A stretch of DNA of 64,000 nucleotides, taken from positions 3,112,700 to 3,176,699 of the forward strand of contig ML681971.1 of assembly GCA_007922195.1 (NCBI GenBank), written 5' to 3'. The notes beneath the pieces were generated by a model that saw only the letters and a program-made list of their open reading frames with translations, was not told the DNA's origin and searched no databases. This document shows positions 34,637 through 45,674 of this stretch, in pieces. The position numbers were made by a program, and so were the translations under genes. The DNA is from Podocnemis expansa. Taxonomy: Eukaryota; Chordata; Testudines; Podocnemididae. The stretch's first letter is position 1, and the number at the start of each line of letters is the position of its first letter.

Positions 34637-34811
34637 CTTGTGCAGTCGTCTTTTTCCTTTTAGTAGTGTCCCCATGGGTACTCTACCTTAGGTGTTGGCA
34701 TGGCCACCATGCAACACAGAGTGGAGAACTGTATAGTGGTGCTCATGTGGGCCGTGCGAGCACTGTGAGGCTGCCCTGCACAACTTTTGGTGCCATTTTG
34801 GTGCATATGTG
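34637..34811 (+). repeat. Left inverted terminal repeat of the 34.6-kb DIRS
   Basis: Complementary to 39350-39536. The match is clear from 34688; the outer 50 bp are weak. It is cut on its inner side by the hAT dimer. Confidence 0.75.
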
Positions 34812-35079
34812 TACAGCCCTACACGGATACAAATACATGGATCCATATCAGACCTCCATCTGCAAGAAATGGCCCGCAGATATCCATGTTGTATCCGCGG
34901 ATGCAGATATAATATGGGTCTCCACATATTTGCAGGGCTCTAGCTCTGTGCAGATAAAAATATGTGGATACATATCCGATCTGCATCCACAAGAAATGGT
35001 CCGCAGATATCCGTGTTGTATCCGCGGATGCAGATATAATGCGGATATCTGCGAATATCTGTGGATTTGCAGGGCTCTA
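34812..35079. mobile_element. Tandem dimer of a short hAT-type element
   Basis: Outer ends TACAGCCCTACAC and TTGCAGGGCTCTA are inverted. Flanks CATATGTG (34804-34811) and CTTATGTG (35080-35087) agree at 7 of 8. Inside, two similar units (34812-34942 and about 34941-35079) are joined at TTGCAGGGCTCTAGCTCTGTG. Each carries GATATCC(A/G)TGTTGTATCCGCGGATGCAGATATAAT. Confidence 0.85.
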
Positions 35080-35291
35080 CTTATGTGACCTGATTCCCCT
35101 CAGTTCCTTCTCACCTGCCCATGGATATGGACTGAGCTCCATTTTCTTCTTTCCACCTTTGTTTTAGCTTGTCAAAAATTTTCCTAATTCCTTTCTTCCC
35201 AGTTAATTCATTCTCTTTCCTTCCCTAGTTCATCTTCCCTGTGCGTGCGTGCGTGTGTTTTTAAGAGAAGAGTTTTTTCCTCAGTTTAAGA

Positions 35292-36590
35292 ATGCCAGCC
35301 GTCCCCAGTTTTAAGTGCTGTGAGACCTATCACAACACTATGCCAGCACCTGAGAGAGAGACAGCCTGTATTAAGTGTGGTTTAGGCGAGGGGCATATCT
35401 CTCAAAAATGCCTCCATTGCGAGAGCTTAAGTCCAAGAGCTCGCGGTGATAGAGACCTCCAGCTGCAACTACTAATATCTGAGCGGTACCTTCACTCTGC
35501 TTCAGATCCTGGATAGGGCACTCCAGTCTCTCAGCCACATCCCTGAGGCAGACACCACTGCTCCTCATTCTGCCTCAAAGAGGAAGAAGTCACCCTTGAC
35601 TGCTTCCATACCACATACTAAAGAAGCTCCAGGCTCCTTGGGTACGATGGTGGCATAATCCCTTAAAAGGTCCACATCTTTATATTCAGACCATAGGGAG
35701 AAGATGAAGCCCTCAGAGCATCCAAGGTCTACAGCCAGTAAACTGCCAAAAATGGCTGTCTTATTGGCACCTTCTACATCATTGATGCCGAAGACACAAA
35801 CATGAGCTCCAATGACCGTACCAGCATCCCTACCAACATCAGCGCCATTTGATTCACATGTGCGATCAGGCTCTGCACTGGTCTCAACTTTAGTGGTACT
35901 TGCAACTACATCAGAACTGACCACTTCTGACATGGTTCCACATGGAACCTTTCTGCCACAAATTCCATAAGCACTGTCAAACCAGTTGGTTCTGCAGAAG
36001 TGTTCCAAGAAGAGACAACACCACAACATCGTGGAAGAGGAACACCGTACTCTCCCTGCCCCTTCTCTTGAATTCAGCAGTGAAGGCTCCCCTGCCCCAC
36101 TATCTCAACTGGGATCTGTTTCCCAGCACCATCCTTCAGTGATGACGATGAAGCAGATGACCACAGGTGGTTGTCTCAATCCCAACAACATAGACTTCAC
36201 ACACACAATTTGCTTCTCCTCCATACTCATGGTTATCCCCTGCCCTGGTACAGCCACCCATTTTCATACCAGCACCACTGGCCGCAATGGGATGCCTGGT
36301 CCCAGTTCTCTGCACCTTCTCCCAGACCATCAACTTCATGTCAGTACAGACCATCACTTAAACCACTTCCTCCACAGTTACCAGACAACCAGCAAATGGA
36401 GGAGGATGTAGACTTAGATGTGCCAGAATTGAGGTCTCCTCCTCACAATTCTTTCTCATCACCAGATGAGGTGATCATTCTTTCTACTCCCATGGTAGGT
36501 ATCCCAGTCAGTCCAGCTCACAGTCTCTCTGTTTCAAAGTCCAGGTCTTCCGATAAACCCAAAGAAGTCAACTCTAGAGCCTTCACAAAA
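35292..36590 (+). pseudogene. DIRS gag-like relic (34.6-kb copy)
   Basis: Starts MPAVPSFKCC with the cysteine cluster ERETACIKCGLGEGHISQKC (35361-35420) and ARGDRDLQLQLL. This is the same layout as the gag start in the copies at 21.97 and 47.5 kb. Beyond about 35515 the frame is broken repeatedly and runs as Pro/Ser/His-rich fragments. The conserved C-terminal gag block (SRYNYNLW-like) is not seen, so gag and the 5' part of RT appear deleted between about 36550 and 36600. Confidence 0.65.
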
Positions 36591-36591
36591 T

Positions 36592-38050
36592 ATCTAGTTT
36601 ATTGGAGTGTGCCTGGACTCCACAGGAGCAAGGGCTTTCCTCCCAAATGACAGAGCCCACACTGTCATGGAACTCAGACTCCACCATTCAAGCTCCAACA
36701 CTCATAGCAAATTACTGTTTGCAACTCCTGGTCCACCTGGTTGCTACTACCTTCATAGTCAAAGATGCAAGACTACACGGCCTTTTCAGCTTTGGTTTTC
36801 CAAAGTTTGGAGACAGAGATTCCATTCAGTGCAAAAGGTACTATAGATGCCTCCAGAAATAAAACGTTTTCTATTATGTTGGACTATACCATCCAATGTA
36901 AACACCAGCCTACCCTTTTTTCCAGCAGCCTTCCACCATCATTATGACCACAGGTGCTTCTCTTATGAGATGGGGAGCTCACCTTTGGGATAATATTACA
37001 CAGGGCAAATGGTCCCTAGAGGAGGCCGTTCTGCACAGGAACATATTGGAATTGTGAGCCATAAGATACATTTGTCATCATTTCCAGAGCCTCCTGGTAT
37101 GTCAAAAGCATGACGAACAACGTGGCTTGCATGTTTTATATAAAGAGGCAGGGGGAGCATGATCAAAACCCCTTTGTGCAGAGCACAGGTCTGCTACCTG
37201 TGACTTCAGAGCTGCATACTGCTCTTGGCTGCTTGTTTCTGGCTCCAGGCTCTGGGCCTCCTCTCCCTTTCCCACTGGAGGATCCTGTAGGCTGCCTGGG
37301 CTAGGTTCTTGGCTCATTACCAGCACTGAGAGACCCTGTGAGAGGGGGGAAGGGGGCAGCTCCTGGTTCTCGGCTCTTCAGTACTACCGAGGGATCCAGT
37401 GGGCGGGGGAAGAGGCTGCTCCTAGTTTCTTGCCCTCCCCCCCAACAAGGGATCTTGCAACAGGCACCCTGGCCAAGCTACCTGCACCAGGAGGCTACAT
37501 CCATTGTGGCTCTCAAAACACTTGGTTATAGAAGGAATTTTTTAAATGGTTGTTTTTATCTTTTGGGTTGCTGACCCCTGGCATAGAGGCTATCAGACTA
37601 TAGAACTGGTGTATAAACAGCAGCACCTTTAATTTCCACCACATACCTACTGCGTATCCAGAACACAATGGTCAGCTTTCTCAGCAACTCCTTTACACAA
37701 AATCACAAGTTGCAAGTGCACCCAACACTCCTATGCAGAATATTTCATCACTGTGGAGACCCTTGAACAGACCTTTTTACCACCTACCTCAACCACAAAT
37801 GCCCAAATTGTTGTTCCAAGACAGGCATGGGCATGAGATCACGAGGAGATCCTTTCATTCTCCCATGGACAGACAATCTCCTTTATGTGTTTTCTCCTAG
37901 CCTGCTGATTCCCCGAACTCTACAAAACATCCGCCAAGAATCAGCAACAGTTATAATGCAGCTCCTGCTTGACCCAGGCAGCCATGGTATGTCAACCTTC
38001 TGGAAATATCCACCAAACCTCCAGTCATCTTACCCCCTCTAGAAAACATC
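36592..38050 (+). pseudogene. DIRS RT C-terminus / RNase H relic, split by an hAT insertion
   Basis: Opens at about 36594 with a segment corresponding to the VLDSSRARAFLP part of the intact RT (here LDSTGARAFLPN, 36613-36648), downstream of where YLDD would be. RNase H pieces follow: MRWGAHLWDNITQGKWSLEE (36967-37026) then LHRNILEL before a TGA. The first aspartate motif reads TTGAS instead of TDAS, a lost catalytic residue. After the hAT insert (37186-37580) the C-terminal part continues to a block matching LHLTAW at about 38098-38115. Confidence 0.7.
37186..37580. mobile_element. GC-rich hAT-type element, 395 bp
   Basis: Left CAGGTCTGCTACCTGTGACTTCAGAGCTGCATAC, right GGGTTGCTGACCCCTG. Flanks GCAGAGCA/GCATAGAG agree at 5 of 8. 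It interrupts RNase H of the second DIRS. Same head pattern as 62998 and 55060. Confidence 0.65.
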
Positions 38051-39070
38051 CTCATGCAATGGAGCGGCCTGCTCAAGCATCTGGAGCTCAAGAGACTACA
38101 CCTGACAGCGTGGTACCCTATTGCTTCCACCAGGAAGGAGTTCTGTGTTCCGAGGCAGTTCAGTACATTCTACTAAATAGCCATAAACCACCACAAGAAA
38201 ACTTAACTTCAGAAATGAGGGAGATTCTGTCACTGATGCTCCCAAAATGAGGTTCATCCCTTGTTGGCCTCCACTTCATCTGTTCTGCTGTACTTCCTGC
38301 ATCTAAAATCAACAAACTTGGTAGTTAGTGCCATTAGAGTATATCTTGCTGCTATTACTGCATTCCATGAATTGGCACACCGTGAATCACTCTTTACTCA
38401 CCCAGTTGCTAAGAGCTTACCTGAGGATATTCAAAGTCTCTGTCCTGAGATACATCTTCCAACCCCCTACTTGGGATTTGAACTTAGTGCTGAGGACCAT
38501 CACCAGGCCACCCTTCGAGTGCATGGCAGTGTGTTCCCTGCTGCACTTGTCAATGAAGGTGGCCTTCTTAATAGCCATCACCTCTCCCCAGTGCATCAGC
38601 AAACTCAGTGCATTCATGGCAACTCCACCTTACACGACTTTTCACAAGGCCAAAGTCTCCCTGAAACCGTACCCAAGGTTCTTACCTAAATTTTCATCTG
38701 CATTTCACTTTAATCAGATTATCCACTTGCCTGTATTCATGCTGAAACCACATCTGAATCCTCTCAAAGCTTCCCTTCACACTGGGCTCTCACCTTCTAC
38801 CTGAAAAGAACAAAAGATGTTTAAATCAACCAACAAACCATTTGTATCCATAGCAGATAGATATAATGGACAACCGATTTTTTAAACAAAGAGTTTCTAA
38901 GTTGATCTCCAGCTGCATACACATGTGCTATAGTATCTCACAGGTACCACCACCAGTACACATTTGGCCACATTCTGCTAGAGCTGTTTCCACCTCAATT
39001 AGCATTTCTACATAACAACCCTATTATCAATATTTGTATAGTGGCCATCTCAGTAGTGTCTCTTGGCCTG
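38050..39070 (+). pseudogene. DIRS tyrosine recombinase relic
   Basis: Readable in pieces. SAIRVYLAAITAFHE and SLFTHPVAKSL are at 38316-38410. WDLNLVLRTITRPPFE to HFNQIIHLPVFMLKPHLNP is at about 38470-38760. HSARAVSTS, the HxxR motif, lies near 38971-38997. The first catalytic arginine is lost: SPQCISKL stands where the intact copy has SAWRVSEL (C for R, as expected from CpG decay). Several frameshifts; not functional. Confidence 0.8.
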
Positions 39071-39159
39071 ATGCATCAGTTGGTCTATCAGTACTCTCTT
39101 CCATACAAGATGCTAGCTCCAAAGTCCCTCCTCCTTTATAGGGGCATGGCTTGGGAGTC

Positions 39160-39536
39160 ACGTAAGGTGGAGCACCCACAGGGACAATACTCAAAGGAGA
39201 AACAAGGGTTACCTACCGTGTTTGGTAATGAGTTCTTCAAGATGTGTCCCCCTGTGGGTGCTCCACTACCCACCCTCCTCCCCTCACTACTTTGGAGCAT
39301 TTTCTTTCAGTTACTCCCTGGTCAAGAAGGCACTGCTGGGGGGGAAGTAGTCGAGTCGCACGAGTGCCAAAATGGTGCCACTAGCGGCACAACGCAGCCT
39401 CATGGCGTTTGTCTGACCCAGATAATCATTGCTATACAGTTCTATCTGTGTTGCATGGCCTCACCAACGCCTAAGGTGGCACACCCACAGGGATGTGTAT
39501 CTCAAAGAACTCAAGTTTCCGCACAAGGTGGATAAC
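39160..39536 (+). repeat. Internal complementary region and right inverted repeat of the 34.6-kb DIRS
   Basis: GGTGGAGCACCCACAGGGACA (39169-39189) and its complement CCCCCTGTGGGTGCTCCACTA (39249-39269) flank GGGTTACCTACCGTGTTTGGTAATGAGTTCTTCAAGATGTG. The outer part (39350-39536) pairs with the left terminus. Confidence 0.75.
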
Positions 39537-41745
39537 CCTTCTTTGTGAATTCATGCGAGTATAATTGATTGGAACTTAGTAAACATTTTTTGTTGATGCA
39601 CAAGAAGTAACAGAATTGAGTTCATGCTTTATTAGTTGTATTGATGTTGCAGTGCTAACAGGCTTTCAAGTCGCTTAGACACTTGTGAAGATTTTATCCC
39701 AGTCCGTAAAGCAAGGGATGAAGTTTCTGAACACACACAGAGACCAGATCAGTTGAATAAGATGTTATTTTTGCCTAGTCACTTTTCGAGTAGAACTGTA
39801 CTGGAAGGCATATGAAAGTTTTGTTGGGTGAGAAAATCTGCTCTACCTAAATGCTCTATAATTCATATGACACAATTATATCTTGGGGTTTTAACTGCAA
39901 ATTAATTCTAATGATTCTAAAGGAATATCTTGGTAAAATGACGGAGTTATTTGATATTGTTTAGTGAGTCATCTTGCAAGAGCCTTTAGGTTGCCTTTAT
40001 GTATTAAAAAGCAAAAAAGGTATATAGAAACCAATTAAATAAAAATTGCTAGCCATCTAATGAAAATATTCCTAGTAAGATAGTTTATAGTGTGGGTTCA
40101 ATCAGTACTGTCAAGTTACATTTTTAATACTATTAAATGGTTTTTTCCCCCCTCCAGGGTGTGTATAAGGCACTCTGAGAAACTTTGAGAGAGAGAAAGA
40201 AAGAGGAAAAAAAAATCAGTTCCTTCTTTTTGAGAAATTACTTTTTCTGTGAATTGTCAATGCAGCTATAATTAATGACTGCATGCTTTGTCCAAACGAG
40301 CAAAGCTTGTTTACATGCATTTCCAATAACAACATAGCAGAGAATACAAGGTTTATGTTTTGCTTCCCCTTTGACTAGTTCCTTCATAGTACAGCACATA
40401 CTCTAGCTTGCATAAATTGAAGCTTGCTAAACACACACGCACACCCTCCCCCTTCCAAAATCCTGTAAAAAAGCATATTTAGAATGTGCAGGACTACTCC
40501 AGATGCTGACAATTATAGTGTATGGGAAAATCAGGAGCTAAGTTATGTTACTTGAAATTGTTCCTCGAATTTGTGCCTTTGGGCAGTGATTCCTATATTT
40601 AATAAAAAATCAAAGAACATATGGCTCTTAATTTTTAAGTTCTCCACAATCCAAGGTAATGAAATTGACTCTTCAGTGTTAAGAGTTTTAACAGAAGAAG
40701 CATGACCAAATGAATGCTTATAATCATCATGTAAGGTAAAATAATTTTTCTGTTAGAGTATTTGTTACATCATAGAACTTAAGTCTATCTTCTCTCTCCC
40801 TGCCCCCTAGCTAGAGGGAAGAGAGGAAGCAATCACCTGAGAAGCTGGGTAGAGGACAGTTATTTTATTATAGGATGAGTGTGGCATCATTATCCCTTAC
40901 AGTAATCATAGATTTTCTTCCATGCATAAAATCCTCTACACATTAATTTTTTCCATCTGATAGTTGTGGAGGGAAGTTTTGACTTTAATTCAGCAAAAGA
41001 AAAGGATGTTTTTTGGAGGAAAATAATGTATATTTTGTTTCTTAATTTAATTTCAATGATTCATAAGATGTATAAAATTTCTTGTTTTAAAGAAATACTC
41101 TGCCTTTGCTACTAAAATGCTGATCCTTTATCCTGACAAATCACTGGTAATATTGAATGGTATAAAGTGCTGTTTTCAGATTTGTTATGGTAGCAATAAA
41201 CTTTTATCTAGCAATCTGGTAGAGGTTAACATTTGCAACAAAAAAAAACCTTGCTATATCCAGACTCTCTAAATGTTCAGTTTCTCTTTTGGTGACTTCT
41301 TTTTTCTTAATTATTAGAAATTGCTTGTTTTTTGATGGGGGGAGGGCAGAAAGGGTGTCAGTATTATGGATTCTTCATACTCTGGTATCCATATATGTTG
41401 AGAAACATTTTTTTCAAAAATATTGGCACGTGTGCATGGGTTTTTTGGTTTTGTTTTGTTTTTTAAATATGTTCTTTATTCACAATATATCTTCCATAGC
41501 TTTCCTATGGGGGAAAAAGCACACTAAATTTTGGACACGTTGGAGATCTCCAATACATACCTGCCTGAATTACCATTGCTTTCATTGCACTAAAGTAGCT
41601 GAGAATAGAATAAAATATTTGGAGAATTTTTCAAGAGATCAGCAAAAATCCATGAATTTAAAGTAAAATTTCAGCAGATTCAGAATTCTTGTTAATAGTA
41701 GATTAACCAAATCCTTTGGTCTAAACTCACCATTCTGCAAACTTA
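39537..41745. other. AT-rich interval, no feature recognised
   Basis: Contains GAGA/AAAGA runs near 40180-40215 and a 125-codon frame at 41289-41666 without any domain. Nothing else recognised. Confidence 0.4.
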
Positions 41746-42780
41746 CAAATGGTAACCTTTTCTCTGCCGTGGCACACCTTGATACCTTCAAATTTTTCGA
41801 GGCACACCACTATTTAAAAATCCATGAATATTCAAATTAACTTAAATTACTTATGAATCTTCATGAACCATGGCACAGTGTTTCGAAAATACTGCTGTGT
41901 AGGGTAGTAGGGGTAGCAGAGCAGGGGTGGCAAAAGAGGGGAGGTCAGGAGTCTTGTACAGTGGCAGGAGTGAGTGGGGAGCAGAGCAGGGCAGGGGTGG
42001 CAAAAGAGGGCAAGGGCAGCCATGTGGGAAACAGGACAAGGGTGGCAAGAGAGGAAGGGAGACCAGGAGTGGCTTTGTGGGGGGAACGGGGGGAACCTGG
42101 GGAGTGGGAGGGAAGAGCAGGAGAGCATGGTGCAGCACCCGCTTCCCCCTTCTTCACAGTGGCTCCCAGCCGTCCAGGGCAAATACTCACCCCACTGCTG
42201 CTCCCTCCCACCCCAATGAGTCCTGTCCTCCCCTTCTGCAGCCCCCTGCTGCCTGTGATGGACCCTCCCATCACTGAGGGGCCAGAATTAGCCCTCCAGC
42301 CCCCAGCTACACCCCTGCAGCCACCCCACACCCCTAGCTACACACCCTCTGTTACACATCCACTCCCACCCACCTCTGCTACACACACACACCTGCTCCA
42401 CACAACCCCCGGCAGCCGCCCCTCCCCCCCCCAAAAGCCTTTACCTGGGCTCTTTGCAGGCTGCCTGACACAAGCTGCTCCACCCTGCAGGGGGAGATTC
42501 ACAAACTCTGGCCTCCCGCCCTCTCTGCTGGCTGGGCCTAAGGCTGCTCCTGCTATTTTTAGGGCCCCCCCTGGAACTTTGCGTTCCAGTGCCTTCCTCT
42601 ATTTCTAGGGGGGCCAGAAGGCTGCCTGCCTAAAGATAGGGGGCCTCAGAACTGTGTTCCAGTGCCTTCCCCCTTACTTTAACCCCTGCCTTTTCCCAGC
42701 CCTGCACAGCCCACAGCAGCTCAAAGCTGCATTTCAGGGAAAGTCCTGCTCAGCCTGTCCAGGCAGTAGGAATTTTCAGG
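41746..42780. repeat. GC-rich repeat region with degenerate tandem units
   Basis: GGTAACCTTTTCTCTGCCGTGGCACACC (41751-41778) looks like part of a hAT-family sequence. The phrase GAGCAGGGGTGGCAAAAGAGGG recurs with variation at about 41919, 41983 and 42030. 42240-42450 is C-rich. The 251-codon + frame at 41853-42608 is compositional. Confidence 0.45.
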
Positions 42781-45007
42781 GCATTAAGCTGTTCAAGTCT
42801 AAGAGTCTCTACTGATCATGTGTGAACTACAGTTTTTCAGTCTTTTGTAACTTGGCCAAATATGGATGAATTTTACCAACACCATCCCTTTGCAAAATTT
42901 CATATCCTTTCTTGAAAGCATTAAGGTGTTAAAGCCTTTTAAAGAAGAAGGCGCCAAATTTTTTTAGCACGGTACAGATAAGGTATTTCCCCTAGCCTTA
43001 TTCTCAGGATTGGCTGATCTAGCTTAAATCGATTGGCTTAAATTTCCCAACCACGTTCAGTCTGAGTCAACACCCAGGATGTAAAACTTCTGCTGAAATG
43101 GTAAAGGTCTGGCAAAGTTCTGAGCAACAGAAAACAGATTCTTATAATAGGAAGAATCTGGCAATAAAATAGGCAGTGCCCTTTGGCCTTCCTGTGTCTG
43201 AAAGTCTGGTTTATAGTCTTGTGGAGTGATTGATCTTCAGTGGCTATAGATTGTCAGGTTGTCATAGCAGTTGCTCCAGCAGTGATTCAGTGACATCTCT
43301 GCAATTATAAATGTTTTAATGTGCCATGATTATCATCTATGGAGAAAGAGCTGTTACTTTATTAAGTGAAAAATTTGTGAGAGCAGTAACCTTTTACTCT
43401 GAACTGTAAGTTATTGTTCAACATCAAATGTAGCATGTATTAGCATACACTAGCCAACTGGGCTTTTCCTTTAGGCTCACTTCTTGCCCAACTCCAACCC
43501 CCCGACTCTTCAAGAAACAATCCCCATACCCAAGATAATATCCATAAATGCCAAGAGTGAAGTTTATTTTCCATCGTGTCGAAGCATTGCTGCAGATCCT
43601 TTCATTAAATAGCCTGAATATAAATAGATGAGGCATGCTTGTTTTTTATACTCTCATGTTTAGCAGGGAAGAAAAAAATTAAACAAAATAATCTCCCAAA
43701 AGCAGAATCTGTCTACAGCCACCAATCTGGCTTCTATTGCAACTCTGTGTTTGTTAGAGGTGGCAAGTCAGCAAATTAAAACAGAAACTCTAGAGGTTTA
43801 TGTTAAGAAATAGTTTTGTGCTACAAATGTAGAATGAGGGTCCAAAGGCAGCAGGCATCCATGTTGCATAGGACTGAATCTGATGCATTCCTCTCCATTT
43901 GTTCTTCATTTAGAAAATTAGGGCTCTGGGATCCAATAAAGATTTCCCCGGTTTTGGCAGTGCTATAAGAAAGTTAAATTTTGATGAGAATTTTTGTGAT
44001 TTAGATATTTCTTTGGTATATGAGGTGGATTCAGGGTCAAATAAACTTTTGTTTGTCCTGGAAGAGCTGTTTTTGGAGGACTGTTCAAACTTCAATATTA
44101 AAGGGGAAGCACAGTGAACATAGAAATACCATGTTATTGATACCTTATTTATTTATAAGTCATGTATTTCTAAAACACATAGAGGCATCCAAGAAGTACT
44201 CTACAAGATTTACTTTGGAATTTGTTGTATAATTGATGTACGTTTTATTAGATAGCACTTATTTATGTGCATATTATTTATATTTTAATGTTTAATATTT
44301 TTAGGTTGGTATTCATGAAAGTATAAAATCATTTCTCTTAATAGCGTCATATGTACTCTGTCATGTGGACTGGTGAACATTTTTCAAGTAGTTATATCTT
44401 AAATTCACATTGTGTATGCAGCATTTTTATTTATGGTGTGTGGGATTTTATGCGCCCCCCCACTCCCCCATCAGCAGCTGCCTACTGTCTTATGCACCAA
44501 ATTATTAAATTACTTTGAAAGCAAAGCAGACTCCTTTCCTCATCCAGAAAGCCTGTCTATAGTAGGGTGTTCTTATAAAATTTTCCCATTATTGCTGAGC
44601 AGGTGTTAACAAGGATGGGTAGTTTCTAGAAAACTTCATTGGTGTAGCCAGGGCTATGAAATTTGAATTTGTGGTGACAGTCTCTGCATCCAGGAACTCA
44701 TTCCTCACCTCTGATCCCAATACTTGAGTGTGTTGGGTTCCCTGAACCAAGTTAGCCTGCAAGTAAAGGATTTTTTTTTTTAAGTATTATTAGAATATAC
44801 AATATCTGGAAAGTTTGTTGCATGGGAACAGATGTCACTATTCAAAGATATTTACATAAGAGCTGAAAATCAAGCTTTAAGTTGATACTTCAGCCTGGAA
44901 GTTAACACATGCTTATTTTAAACAGATTTCACCAGAGCACTTGACCTCAGACTTGCTCATCTTAAATGCATAAACTCCCTCACAGATTATTATTTGGCAT
45001 TGAAAAT
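42781..45007. other. AT-rich interval, no feature recognised
   Basis: No gene or repeat terminus recognised. Confidence 0.4.
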
Positions 45008-45220
45008 GGGGGGGGGGGGGTGTAGCGGTCACCTACTGGAAGACATTGTCACACGTCAGTTTAGGGTGGCCAGAGGAATGGCAGGCCCCAAAGCCTGAAC
45101 CAAAGTGAAATCATGCTAAGCTGCCAGCTGAAATTGCAGGCTAAGCTGCTAAACTGCCAGCCTCCACTGGAAAAAGAGGAAATTGCCACACACACAAGCC
45201 TTTCCCCACGCTCTCTGGTT

Positions 45221-45221
<1 letters not shown>

Positions 45222-45256
<35 letters not shown>

Positions 45257-45288
45257 CGCGGGGGGCCCCCCCCCCCCCCCCCCCCCCC
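45222..45288. repeat. G34-TCGC-G6-C23 block
   Basis: G-run 45222-45255, TCGC, then G6 (45260-45265) directly abutting C23 (45266-45288). May be real G4-type sequence or an assembly join. Confidence 0.95.
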
Positions 45289-45390
45289 GAGGGTTAAACT
45301 GTGTAAAAGCGGCAAGCTCTTTTTTTTCTCCCTTATTTCCTTTTACTTCTGCTTTTGCTGTTAAGCAATGTTAACTTGTTCGTATCAGGA

Positions 45391-45397
45391 TATAAAA
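45391..45397 (+). promoter_or_regulatory. LTR TATA box
   Basis: TATAAAA in GGATATAAAAGGGAAGCC, about 370 bp from the LTR start. The expected RNA start is 25-30 bases downstream. Confidence 0.6.
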
Positions 45398-45582
45398 GGG
45401 AAGCCACGAGAAAGGAGGGGCGAGAGTCTCTCTCGGGTCAGAAGACGCTGAGAGCTGGGGGTCTTGGTCTGTTTGAAGGGGGCCACTCACGCCAAGGTGG
45501 CGGTGTAGCCACTCACACCAGGACACGGTTCTCCTCTGGGTTACGTGATGGTGAGTGTTAGGGTTTAATTTGGCTGTAATCC

Positions 45583-45588
45583 AATAAA
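45583..45588 (+). terminator. LTR polyadenylation signal
   Basis: AATAAA with a TGTAGTCTG downstream element, about 190 bases after the TATA box. Confidence 0.6.
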
Positions 45589-45674
45589 GTTTGTAGTCTG
45601 CTTCATTCCTGACTCAGGTGTTGTCTTCACGTGGAGTCCTCAAACCTGCCTCGAGTCCTGCTCGAGACAGGGGG

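Larger units (their letters stand above)
34637..39536 (+). mobile_element. DIRS retrotransposon, second subfamily, decayed
   Basis: The termini are inverted repeats. ACCTTAGGTGTTGGCATGGCC...ATGCAACACAGAG...TGAGGCTGC...GGTGCCATTTTGG (34688-34800) is the reverse complement of 39350-39490. A gag start, a C-terminal RT/RNase H part and a recombinase relic follow in order. The polymerase part with YLDD is missing. The element is about 4.9 kb including two hAT insertions of 268 and 395 bp. Less GC-rich and more decayed than the 21.7-kb copy. Confidence 0.85.
45021..45669 (+). mobile_element. Solo LTR of a retrovirus-like element
   Basis: Begins TGTAGCGG and ends CGAGACA (TGT...ACA). The right flank is GGGGG and the left flank is a G13 run, compatible with a 5-bp duplication. 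Inside: TATAAAA at 45391-45397, AATAAA at 45583-45588 followed by TTTGTAGTCTGCTTC. These are the U3, R and U5 signs in order. No internal gag/pol is adjacent on either side, so it is a solo LTR. A G34...C23 block lies in the U3 part. Confidence 0.72.

Noticed and set aside
41853..42608. 251-codon open frame
   Set aside because: Low-complexity Gly/Arg then Pro/Ser-rich reading of a GC-rich repeat; overlapping long frames occur on both strands.
45061..45364. Poly-glycine/poly-proline open frames
   Set aside because: Produced by the G34/C23 runs, which may themselves be artefacts.
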